NCBI GenBank assembly: GCA_903900845.1
Contig: CAIUOU010000201.1
Span: 1-48,596 of the forward strand
From: an uncultured Opitutia bacterium
GTDB taxonomy: Bacteria > Verrucomicrobiota > Verrucomicrobiia > Opitutales > Opitutaceae
Direction: 5' to 3'
Length of the DNA: 48,596 nt
A program made the translations under genes and the position numbers. Positions 1 to 6,975 of this stretch are shown piece by piece (within the stretch, counting starts at the first letter, position 1; each line of letters starts with the position of its first letter). The notes below the pieces were generated by a model. The model saw only the letters and a list, made by a program, of their open reading frames with translations. It had not been told where the DNA came from and made no database searches.

Positions 1-39
1 CGAGCACTCAGGACAACCTACCAACCCATAACCAAAAAC

Positions 40-89
40 TGACACCCAGGTGTTACCTATGTCCTGACACTAAAGTGTTACCCATGTCC
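40..89. repeat. Two tandem 25-bp imperfect direct repeats, probable IS terminal sites
   Basis: Bases 40-64 and 65-89 are head-to-tail copies of a 25-bp unit. Both start TGACAC and end with GTGTTACC(T/C)ATGTCC. Each unit contains a small inverted repeat (ACAC...GTGT), as expected of a protein-binding site. From memory, TGTTACC-ATGTCC arrays of this kind lie at the ends of some integrase-type (DDE) insertion sequences. No transposase gene is visible beside it, so this is probably the end of an element lying left of the window, or a relic. The repeat is read directly; the IS assignment is inference. Confidence 0.55.
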
Positions 90-114
90 TGATCGCGCCG
101 CTGGATCCCAACAT

Positions 115-370
115 TCAACGCCCTGACCCCTTACGGACTTCCCCCCCTTACGGACTTCCCAGATCCAGCTGGAGGGCGTGGATTTCCCAAAGCGGGAGCG
201 CGGTGATCCTGTCGGTCAGCGGGTAGCGCAGTTTTCCGGGATACACCACCCAGAGGTGCCCCAGCTTCAGGTCGTAGAGCGTTTGAGGCCGCCCAAAGGG
301 GTCAGGGCGTTGAGCGTTTAAAATCGGCCGGACCCCAAACATTCAACGCCCTGACCCCTTACGGACTACC
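115..370. repeat. Cluster of a dispersed repeat with core TCAACGCCCTGACCCC
   Basis: The 16-bp core occurs at 115-130 and 343-358 and, inverted, at 298-313. At 115-142 and 343-370 the core is extended by TTACGGACTNCC, giving a 28-bp unit that matches in 27 of 28 positions. A partial copy of the extension lies near 147-161. The same core, facing both ways, reappears at the far right end of the window (48372-48442). Several copies in both orientations beside gene debris suggest a REP-like or IS-derived repeat family. Its mobiliser is not seen here. Confidence 0.7.
148..342 (-). other. Short open frame spanning the repeat cluster, possible gene remnant
   Basis: A 64-codon frame lies between two copies of the 28-bp repeat; its stop codon is part of the repeat extension. 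The central part (YDLKLGHLWVVYPGKLRYPL) reads like real protein, while the first 20 residues are translated repeat. I do not recognise the family. It may be the 3' end of a gene carried or disrupted by the repeat element. It may also be non-coding. Confidence 0.25.
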
Positions 371-371
371 C

Positions 372-578
372 GGCGTGGCGACCCGTCGCGAGAGCCTGCA
401 GGCTTACCGCGACAAATTCGTCAAACTACGCACCGAAGTCGCCGCCCTCTTCCGGCAGGGCAAGTCCCATGAGGAAGTCCGCGCGTATCTGGCAACCCAG
501 TAACCGGGGAACTTCTCCAATCCCAGCAGCCTGAACAACCAGTGGTCGCTGCCCAGCTTCATAACCAATTTAAAATGA
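372..578 (+). pseudogene. C-terminal remnant of a gene, possibly metallo-beta-lactamase-fold, with an in-frame stop
   Basis: Directly after the repeat copy ending at 370, a frame without a start codon reads ESLQAYRDKFVKLRTEVAAL and continues to a TAA at 501-503. The helix-rich tail (FRQGKSHEEVRAYL) resembles the C-terminus of MBL-fold hydrolases, by memory only. The same frame then continues coherently for 24 more codons (PGNFSNPSSLNNQWSLPSFI...) to a TGA at 576-578. The TAA may therefore be a nonsense mutation inside a longer decayed gene. The 5' end appears replaced by the repeat. From 579 to 735 I see no gene or clear signal. Confidence 0.4.
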
Positions 579-735
579 CGCGGAGCGCCTCACACCGCTG
601 ATCGGCACACCGTTTCCGGCGTGGCCGAGGGGCCGGGAATGAGAAACCGACCGCCGTGCCACCGGCTGCCGATTCGTTTCGTTATCACGCGAAGACCGGC
701 CGACCAGCTTCTGGGCCGCGCGCCGCCGAGTTCGC

Positions 736-1755
736 TCAGAGACCGAGGATCGCCTTCAGGAGCGCCTGCAGGAGGGCGACCGGGTTAGCGGAACCGCCCG
801 ATGAACTCGGGGGACCACCGGAGGGGCTGCCGGGAGAACCGGGCTGACCGCCCTGGCTGCTGGATGAACTGCCTTGCTGACCGGAACTCGTGCTTTGCTG
901 GGAACCGGGCTGCCCTTGCGAACCGGACTGCGCCAATCGACCGTTTTGCCCGGGTTGCTGCGCACCGCGTTGCCCTGGCTGCCCGGTGGACGCGACTTGC
1001 TGCTGGCCCTGCTGACCGGCGCCGACCGGCGCACCGGAAGCTCCGTCGCCGGCCTGACCGTTGCCTTCGCGACCGTCCTTTACCGCGGAGGCTTGTTTAC
1101 CGCCGGCTCCTTCCTTGCCGCCGCCTTCCTGGCCCGCTTTTGCCACATTACCGTCGGCGCCGGAGCCGCGCAGTTTCTCGTCCATCGCGCCGTAGGGATA
1201 ATCGTCCTGAGCATTCGGAACCCCGTCGCCGTCGATGTCCAAGTCCTTGTCGTTCGGGATCCCGTCACCATCCATGTCGTTGTCGAGGGCGTTGGGAATT
1301 CCGTCACCATCGACATCGCCGTCGGGGCCGCTCTTGCCGTCGGCCGACATGCGCGCCCTGCCCTCGCCGGAACTGGTGCCGTCGCCCCCGCGTCCGAAGA
1401 CGTTGGTGAAGCTGAAGCGCACGAAATCGACCTGGCTGGAAGCGAGCGACGGCCGGTTGCGGATGGCGGCATCGCGGACGGTCTCCATCTCCCACTTCCG
1501 TTTCCGCGCCTCCTCGCGGTCGGCGACCGGTCCGAAAAGGAAAATGAGGTTTTCGTGCCGGTAGCGGACGTACCAGCCCTCGTCACTGGGCCCGAGCCCC
1601 GTCGCGTTGATGCCGGGGTATTTCTGGCGGAACTCGTCGGCGGGAAGATTCCAGAGGTCCTCGATCGCGCCGATCGGATAAATGCTGGTCGCCCCCGGCA
1701 GCGGCGACGCGGCGGCGAGGAGCAGCAGGACAAGGCGGATGATTCCGGGTTTCAC
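736..1755 (-). CDS. Exported protein with thrombospondin type 3-like calcium repeats and a Gln/Gly/Ser-rich tail
   Basis: 339 residues from a GTG start. Residues 1-22 form a signal peptide (MKPGIIRLVLLLLAAASPLP). A globular part follows to about residue 130. At about 140-190 there are acidic repeats of the form DxDGDGxxN(A/D), such as DVDGDGIPNALDND and DIDGDGVPNAQDD. These match the Ca2+-binding thrombospondin type 3/OmpA-linker repeat. The remaining ~140 residues are low complexity (Q, G, S, P). They end in a short hydrophobic helix, NPVALLQALLKAILGL. It is the last gene of a three-gene operon, starting 21 bp after the previous stop. Location is inferred to be periplasm or surface. Function unknown. 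Confidence 0.75.
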   Translation of the reverse strand: MKPGIIRLVLLLLAAASPLPGATSIYPIGAIEDLWNLPADEFRQKYPGINATGLGPSDEGWYVRYRHENLIFLFGPVADREEARKRKWEMETVRDAAIRNRPSLASSQVDFVRFSFTNVFGRGGDGTSSGEGRARMSADGKSGPDGDVDGDGIPNALDNDMDGDGIPNDKDLDIDGDGVPNAQDDYPYGAMDEKLRGSGADGNVAKAGQEGGGKEGAGGKQASAVKDGREGNGQAGDGASGAPVGAGQQGQQQVASTGQPGQRGAQQPGQNGRLAQSGSQGQPGSQQSTSSGQQGSSSSSQGGQPGSPGSPSGGPPSSSGGSANPVALLQALLKAILGL

Positions 1756-1776
1756 GTGCGTGGTCGCAGAGGCGGG

Positions 1777-2508
1777 TTAGAGTCCGGCGGGGATCGAGCG
1801 CCCCTTCTCGGTGCGATTGGCGCCCTGCTTGCCCGTCGGCCCTTTGCCGCCCGTGCCGGTGCCCTTCTCGTAGACTTGGGTGTTCTGGTTGGCCGCCTGC
1901 TGGGCGCCCACCACGCCTGACATCGCCTGCTGGTTCTGCGGGATCCGCATGGCGGTGTCGCCGATCGCCACCTGCGGCGGCTTCTGCGGCCCACCCTCGG
2001 CGCCGACCGAGCCCGAGGCATCGCCGCCCAATTGGGCCACCTTCATTCCCTCCGGCTTGGCATTGGGATCACCGACGGCGGGCGAGCCTCCCGGGCCCTC
2101 TTTGCCGTCCTTACCGCTCCCCTGCCCTTGAACGCCCGGCTTGCCCGATCCCTGCGCCCCGGACTGTACCGCCGGTCCTCCGGAGCCGGACTGTCCCGCG
2201 CCGCCGGATTCATTCTGCTGATTCTCCGGGCCTCCGCTTCCGGAGACGCCCGCTTGGTCTTTCTTGCCATCCTCTTCACCGGGGAGCTCGAAGTCGCCGA
2301 TCATCCCGAACTCGCCCTTCTTCTCGGCGGCGACCTTGGAACCGTCGAGCAAACTGGGATCAGGCAGCGGCCCACGGGAGGAAGGTCCGGTGCGGCCCGA
2401 CGGCAGACGCTCGGCCGAATTGACCGGACGAGCAGCGTCCGCGGCGAAGAGCGAGGCCCCGTAAAAAAGAGCAAAAGCGGCGAGCGGCAGGCGCATGGAA
2501 GGTGTCAT
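1777..2508 (-). CDS. Exported Gly/Gln/Ser-rich low-complexity protein
   Basis: About 243 residues. I place the start at the ATG whose bases overlap the stop of the upstream TPR gene (ATGA). The protein then begins MTPSMRLPLAAFALFYGASL, a good signal peptide with cleavage after about residue 23. The rest is disordered and rich in G, S, Q, K and P (for example SGSGGPENQQNESGGAGQSG), with no recognised domain. The tail (IPQNQQAMSGVVGAQQAANQ) is less repetitive. A longer upstream reading would lie inside the TPR gene and is a shadow. Function is unknown; composition and operon suggest it works with the other two proteins in the envelope. Confidence 0.7.
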   Translation of the reverse strand: MTPSMRLPLAAFALFYGASLFAADAARPVNSAERLPSGRTGPSSRGPLPDPSLLDGSKVAAEKKGEFGMIGDFELPGEEDGKKDQAGVSGSGGPENQQNESGGAGQSGSGGPAVQSGAQGSGKPGVQGQGSGKDGKEGPGGSPAVGDPNAKPEGMKVAQLGGDASGSVGAEGGPQKPPQVAIGDTAMRIPQNQQAMSGVVGAQQAANQNTQVYEKGTGTGGKGPTGKQGANRTEKGRSIPAGL

Positions 2509-4214
2509 TTGTCGGCCTTGACCGTGCAGATGACCGTAACCTCCGGGGCGGGCACGCCGCCACGCACCTGAAGCAGCATGACAACGTCGCGGTAGCCGCG
2601 CCGGCGGCCCACCACCTCGTAATTTCCGGGCAGGATCTTCATCGTCTCGGCCTGGAGTTTCTTCGGGGCGCGGAAGTTTGTGATCTGCACCCACGTCTCG
2701 TCGTCCGACTTGAAGGTGACGTCCACGGGCGTGTTCTGCGCCATGAGCAGGGCCTGCAGCTGCTGGACGCGGTCGCTCGCCTGCAAATACGAAGGTTTCA
2801 CGGCCATGGCCTCGTTGAAGCGACGGATCGCGCCCTGGAAGTCGGCCTTGTTGGCAAGTTGATCCGCGGCCTCGATGTAGCGCTCGTACTGGAGCAACGC
2901 ACGGATGACGGTGCCGGCCCGCTTGTAACCTTCCTTCGCCTCAGCCTGGTCGGGGTCGAGCTGAAGGGTCTCGTTGAAGGCCGCGCGGGCCTCGTTCCAC
3001 TGAAACGTCTTCTCGTGCTCGAAGGCGCGCGCCAGCGCCTTCTGCACGGCGTCGCGATGGGCGCTCGCGCGGGCCGACTTGAGCTGCGACTGCACCTCGG
3101 TCTTCTGCGGGTAGACCTTGAGCGCGTTCTCCAGCTCGGCGATCGCCTTGTTCCAATCGCGCGCCTTCAGCGCTTCCTCCGCGGCGGCCTTGGAGTCGGC
3201 GAAGCGGGTCTCCTTCTCCAGACGCGCCGCGCGGGACTGCCCCTCCTGTGCGGCGGCGGAGAAGCCATCGAGCGCGAAAGCCTTCTTGTAGGACTCGGCC
3301 GCATCGGCAAAGCGCCGCTCCTTCTCGAGCTGCGCTCCCTGCTGGAGGAGCGCGTGCACGCGGTCGATATTCTCGGCGCGCTTCAAGCCGAGGGTGGCGA
3401 CCTCATTGCCGGGGGCCTTCTCCAAGGCCTGCTGGAAAGCCTTCCGGGCCGCTTCCTTCTCCCCGGAAGCCAGCGCCTTCTGGCCCGCGAGCAGGGTGTC
3501 GCGAACGAAGGCCTGCAGCACCTGCTCGGCCTGTTTCAGCTCCGCGAGCCCGCGGTCAAAAACCTGCTTCGCCCCGGTGAAATTGCCGTCGGCCATCAGC
3601 TGGCGACCCGCGCCGGCCGCCTCGAACGCGGCCTCCAGACGGCCGGGCGCAAGGGTGCGCGCCACCTCGAGATCCTTGATCCGCAGCAAAATCGCGTCGT
3701 AGCCCTGCCGCGCCTCACCCTTGGCCTTCACGTTGCGCGAGAACGCGTCGAGGTCCTGGTTGAGCGATTCGAGGATCGCGAAGGCCCGCGCGAACTCGTG
3801 CGCTTTAACCAGCGCCTCCCCTTGGGAGAAAGCCTTCTCCATCACGATCAACTGCTCGAGTTGCGAGGGATGATCGGTGGGCACGCGCCGGAGTTCCTTC
3901 AGGGCCTTGGAAGCCAACTCAAAGGACTGCTCGGCCTTGGCTCGGCTGATGAAAGCGGAACTCGCGCCCTCGACGGTCGTGGCCGCAGAAGCGGCCTCCG
4001 CCGCCCGGGGCGAGAAGACCTCGGCCCCCCAGACTAGCTTGATCCCGCGGATCACCAAACCCGCGGCCAGCAGCAGCCCGAAGGCACCGCCCGCGGTCCA
4101 CGCCGCGATGCGCGGCCAAGTCCAGCGTTGAAGCTCCACCTGCTTGCCGGCGTCGGGATTCCAATGAATCACCCGGCGTTTCCGACCCGCGTTGACTTCG
4201 TTTTCCTCGGCCAT
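2505..4214 (-). CDS. Membrane-anchored TPR-repeat protein with PEGA-like C-terminus
   Basis: 569 residues. The start is taken at MAEENEVNAGRKRR rather than 38 codons upstream, where the extra sequence is not protein-like. A short basic N-terminus is followed by one membrane segment at about residues 34-57 (IAAWTAGGAFGLLLAAGLVI). Repeated helix pairs typical of tetratricopeptide repeats follow (A..A...F..AL...P.N). The last ~75 residues (VDVTFKSDDETWVQITNFRA, then LPGNYEVVGRRRGYRDV) look like a PEGA-type beta domain, which is often found on the outer side of the membrane. It is the first gene of the operon and is coupled by ATGA overlap to the next. It is likely a scaffold for protein-protein contacts; no partner is known. 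Confidence 0.8.
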   Translation of the reverse strand: MAEENEVNAGRKRRVIHWNPDAGKQVELQRWTWPRIAAWTAGGAFGLLLAAGLVIRGIKLVWGAEVFSPRAAEAASAATTVEGASSAFISRAKAEQSFELASKALKELRRVPTDHPSQLEQLIVMEKAFSQGEALVKAHEFARAFAILESLNQDLDAFSRNVKAKGEARQGYDAILLRIKDLEVARTLAPGRLEAAFEAAGAGRQLMADGNFTGAKQVFDRGLAELKQAEQVLQAFVRDTLLAGQKALASGEKEAARKAFQQALEKAPGNEVATLGLKRAENIDRVHALLQQGAQLEKERRFADAAESYKKAFALDGFSAAAQEGQSRAARLEKETRFADSKAAAEEALKARDWNKAIAELENALKVYPQKTEVQSQLKSARASAHRDAVQKALARAFEHEKTFQWNEARAAFNETLQLDPDQAEAKEGYKRAGTVIRALLQYERYIEAADQLANKADFQGAIRRFNEAMAVKPSYLQASDRVQQLQALLMAQNTPVDVTFKSDDETWVQITNFRAPKKLQAETMKILPGNYEVVGRRRGYRDVVMLLQVRGGVPAPEVTVICTVKADK

Positions 4215-4443
4215 GGCGTTGTGGGAATGACGTTCTGGTTGCGCGGTGGTTAGGGAATTTCTGCGGCTGTCCCGCGGAACCGACGCCTTTTCCGCGACAA
4301 CGGATGGCGAGGTTCCGAAAAAATGCAAAGGCCTTCAGGCCTCCGGGAAATTCCCGAAACCCTTGCCGCCCGCCCGCGTCCCACGCTTGCGATTGCCCGC
4401 AACCGTCCTACCCGTCCGGTGTCTTAAACGGGACTCCCACGCC

Positions 4444-5259
4444 ATGAAATCGACGATCGCCGCCTCGCTGCTTCTCGCGTTCTCCGCCCTCTTCCTCGCC
4501 GGCTGCTATGAGGTGCCCGTCACCGGTCGCCGGGCCATGAACCTCGTCGACGACAAGGAGGTCACGAAGATGAGCATCGGGATGTTCGACGACATGAAGC
4601 GCCGGTACCGCGTCTCACGGAACAAAGACCACATCGACCAACTCCAGCGCGTCGGCGACCGGCTTTCCAAGGTGGTCTTCTGGGATATGCCCGACGCCGA
4701 CTGGGAATTCATCGTCTTCGACGTACCCCAGATCAACGCGTTCGCGATGGCCGGCGGCAAAGTCGGGGTGTTCTCGGGCATCTTCAAGATCGCCAGGACC
4801 GATGACCAACTGGCGTCGGTCATCGCGCACGAGATCGCCCACGTCACCGCCAAACACGTCCACGAAAAACTCTCGCGCGAACTGGCCGTCAGCACGGTCG
4901 GCGCCGTGGGGATGGTCGGGGGGGTCGTCGGCGGGGCGTCCGGCCTCACGATCGACGCACTGAGCCAGGTGTACGGGCTTACAACCGGGATCGGTGGCTT
5001 CGCCTTCGATCGCGCCAAGGAGAAGGAGGCCGATTTCGTCGGCCTGATGTACATGGCGCGCGCCGGTTACGATCCGCAGGAATCGGTGAAGGTGATGGAG
5101 GCACTCGAGCTGGAGTCGGCCAACGATCCGACGCCTCCCGCCCTGCTCTCCACCCACCCGACGCACCCGGAGCGTATCCTCGCCCTAATGGACGCGATGC
5201 CGAAGGCCCTCGCCGAGCGTGAGAAGAGCCGCGCCAGCGTCGTGGGCGGCTCGAGGTAG
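4444..5259 (+). CDS. M48-family zinc metallopeptidase lipoprotein
   Basis: 271 residues. A type II signal peptide ends in the lipobox LAGC (Cys21), so the protein should be lipid-anchored in the periplasm. The zinc motif HEIAH lies at 129-133, and the third ligand is probably Glu195 in KEKEADFVG. The Ser-Thr-His-Pro pattern near the end (LLSTHPTHPERI) is also typical of M48 peptidases such as LoiP and BepA/YfgC. Unlike BepA it has no TPR domain. The role is probably outer-membrane protein quality control, by analogy. The ATG at 4444 is chosen because the longer frame lacks a signal. It diverges from the TPR operon. Confidence 0.9.
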   Translation: MKSTIAASLLLAFSALFLAGCYEVPVTGRRAMNLVDDKEVTKMSIGMFDDMKRRYRVSRNKDHIDQLQRVGDRLSKVVFWDMPDADWEFIVFDVPQINAFAMAGGKVGVFSGIFKIARTDDQLASVIAHEIAHVTAKHVHEKLSRELAVSTVGAVGMVGGVVGGASGLTIDALSQVYGLTTGIGGFAFDRAKEKEADFVGLMYMARAGYDPQESVKVMEALELESANDPTPPALLSTHPTHPERILALMDAMPKALAEREKSRASVVGGSR

Positions 5260-5302
5260 AGTCGCCTGCGGAAACGGGTGGCCGTTTCGCCGACGTAAAA
5301 AT

Positions 5303-5320
5303 CCGCGGCTTCAGCCGTGG
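5303..5320. terminator. Small hairpin after the M48 peptidase gene
   Basis: CCGCGGCT-TC-AGCCGTGG can fold into an 8-bp stem with one G-T type mismatch, 44 bp past the peptidase stop. It is followed by CTGTTT only, so the U-tract is weak. It may act as a weak terminator between two convergent genes. Confidence 0.35.
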
Positions 5321-5444
5321 CTGTTTGCACCGGAAGACCGGCAAGTTCGGAAAGGTATAAGTAGCGGCTTTCTCGTCTTCGCTATCCGCGAAGTCTGCAC
5401 TGACCTCCGAGGTGTTCCGAACAGACTTCGGCCGTCCGCCCCGC

Positions 5445-5473
5445 ATCCGTGTCCATCAGTGTCCATCCGTGGT
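5445..5473. repeat. Intergenic GTGTCCATC direct-repeat element
   Basis: In the 306-bp gap between the convergent peptidase and sulfatase genes, the sequence has three near-copies of the phrase TCCATC(A/C)GTG/ATCCGTG in a row (ATCCGTGTCCATCAGTGTCC, then ATCCGTGGT). Very similar phrases recur between genes in many environmental bacterial genomes, as I recall. Function unknown. The rest of 5260-5565 shows nothing else I can support. Confidence 0.4.
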
Positions 5474-5565
5474 GAAAGCCCGCGGAGCGATTCGAGGGTG
5501 CTTCCGCATGCATGCTGATGCGGAATGGCTCCTTCCACTACCCGGAACGCGAGCTGCCGCTGGAT

Positions 5566-6975
5566 TCATTTCCCGCGTTTCGGCGCGGTGGGGGCGGTCG
5601 CGCGAGAGCTGGCGTCGCGTCGGACGTCCTCGAGCCAAGCGTGGTGCGCGGCGGTGAGTCGCGCCAGGTCCGCGGGGCGCTCCCGGGCCAGGTCGCGGCT
5701 CTCGCCGAGGTCCGCCGCCAAATCATAAAGCTCCCAAGGTTTCTCCGGCGTCTCGCGCACGATCTTGAGATCTCCCTGGCGGTAGCCGGCGCCTTTAGCG
5801 TACCCGAAACCCATCCGTGCGTGCGGGGAGCGGGCACCCTCAACCAGCGCCGGCAGCGGATCACGGCCGTCCAAAATGCGGCCGGTCTCCCGCGGTGCTC
5901 CGGCCGCGGCCAGGCACAGCGGCAACACGTCCATCTGCGTGAGCATCGCGCGGACATCGCGTCCCGCCGGAATCCGGCCGGGCCAACGGAACAACGCCGG
6001 CACGCGCGTCCCGCCCTCGTAGCACGTCGTCCCACCGGCGCGCAGCGGGCCGTTGGAAGCGACCTCGAGCCCCCGCCCGGGAAGCATGAACGCACCGTTG
6101 TCCGAGATGAAAATCACCAACGTGCGCTCCCGGAGCCGCAGCGTGTCGATCTCGTCGAGCACGCGACCGACCGCGTCGTCGAGCGCCGTCAGCACCGCGC
6201 GGTAGCGACGCCTTTCGTCGGGCTCATCCGCGCCGACTCCGTAGCGGGCGAAGGCGGCGGCCGGGGCCGGCCAGATCGGCTTCACCCCCGGGGGAACGTT
6301 GCCGGCCGAGACGAAATGGGCGGCGTTAAACGGCAGGTAGACGAACCACGGACGTCCGGAATGGCGCCGCATGAAGTCGATCGCCGCGTCGGCAAAAAGA
6401 TCGGTGCTGTAGGCGTCAGCGCGGAACGGCTCGGTGCCGCGAAACAAGTCATGCTCCCCGCCGTAGAGGTGCTCGTAGTAACCGATGTTGCCCGAACAGA
6501 AGCCTAGGAACTCGTCGAAGCCGCGCTCGGTGGGGCGGCTTCCGGGCGCGAACCCGATGTTCCACTTCCCGAAGCAAGCGGTCGCGTAACCGACGGCCCG
6601 CAGGAACTGCGGAATAAGGCGCTCGCCGTGGGGCAGACCGATCCCGGCCCGGTTCTCCGCGGGTGAGAGCTGGTGGGAAAGGCCGTTGCGGAAAGGATGC
6701 CGGCCCGTGAGCAACGCCCCCCGCGACGGCGTGCAACTCGTGGTGACCACCTGGAAGTCGAGACACCGCGCGCCCTCCCGCGCGAGACGGTCGATCCGCG
6801 GCGTGAGCACCTCGCGGTTTCCGTAGCACCCGAGGTCGCCGTACCCGACGTTGTCCACGAACAGGAGCAGGATGTTCGGCTGCGCCGTCGCCGGCGCAGC
6901 CGGAGTCCCGGTCACCGCCACCCCCGCCATCCCGGCTCCGAGCAGCAATCTCCGGATACCGCGAGGGAAACTCAT
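5566..6975 (-). CDS. Type I (formylglycine) sulfatase with altered active site
   Basis: 469 residues with a twin-arginine-like or Sec signal (RGIRRLLLGAGMAGVAVTG). The formylglycine signature C-T-P-S-R is at 81-85, and the alkaline-phosphatase-fold landmarks (GYGDLGCYG, TGRHP, FISDNGAF, EGGTRVP) are in order, so this is an S1 sulfatase. It would remove sulfate esters from a glycan or other organic sulfate. Several usual catalytic residues differ: the metal pair DD is D41-N42, GKWHLG is GKWNIG, and the lysine before EGG (GGK) is glycine (AGGTTCYEGG). Its ATG overlaps the stop of the ceramidase-like gene (ATGA), so the two are coupled. A matching sulfatase-activating enzyme is not in the window. 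Confidence 0.9.
   Translation of the reverse strand: MSFPRGIRRLLLGAGMAGVAVTGTPAAPATAQPNILLLFVDNVGYGDLGCYGNREVLTPRIDRLAREGARCLDFQVVTTSCTPSRGALLTGRHPFRNGLSHQLSPAENRAGIGLPHGERLIPQFLRAVGYATACFGKWNIGFAPGSRPTERGFDEFLGFCSGNIGYYEHLYGGEHDLFRGTEPFRADAYSTDLFADAAIDFMRRHSGRPWFVYLPFNAAHFVSAGNVPPGVKPIWPAPAAAFARYGVGADEPDERRRYRAVLTALDDAVGRVLDEIDTLRLRERTLVIFISDNGAFMLPGRGLEVASNGPLRAGGTTCYEGGTRVPALFRWPGRIPAGRDVRAMLTQMDVLPLCLAAAGAPRETGRILDGRDPLPALVEGARSPHARMGFGYAKGAGYRQGDLKIVRETPEKPWELYDLAADLGESRDLARERPADLARLTAAHHAWLEDVRRDASSRATAPTAPKRGK

Noticed and set aside
1235-1330. Repetitive CCGTCACCATC-type DNA as a CRISPR-like or tandem repeat
   Set aside because: It is the coding sequence of DxDGDGxxN calcium-binding repeats in the exported protein gene.
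2502-4037. Plus-strand frame of 511 codons opposite the TPR gene
   Set aside because: Compositional shadow; the minus-strand frame has a membrane helix, TPRs and a coupled start.
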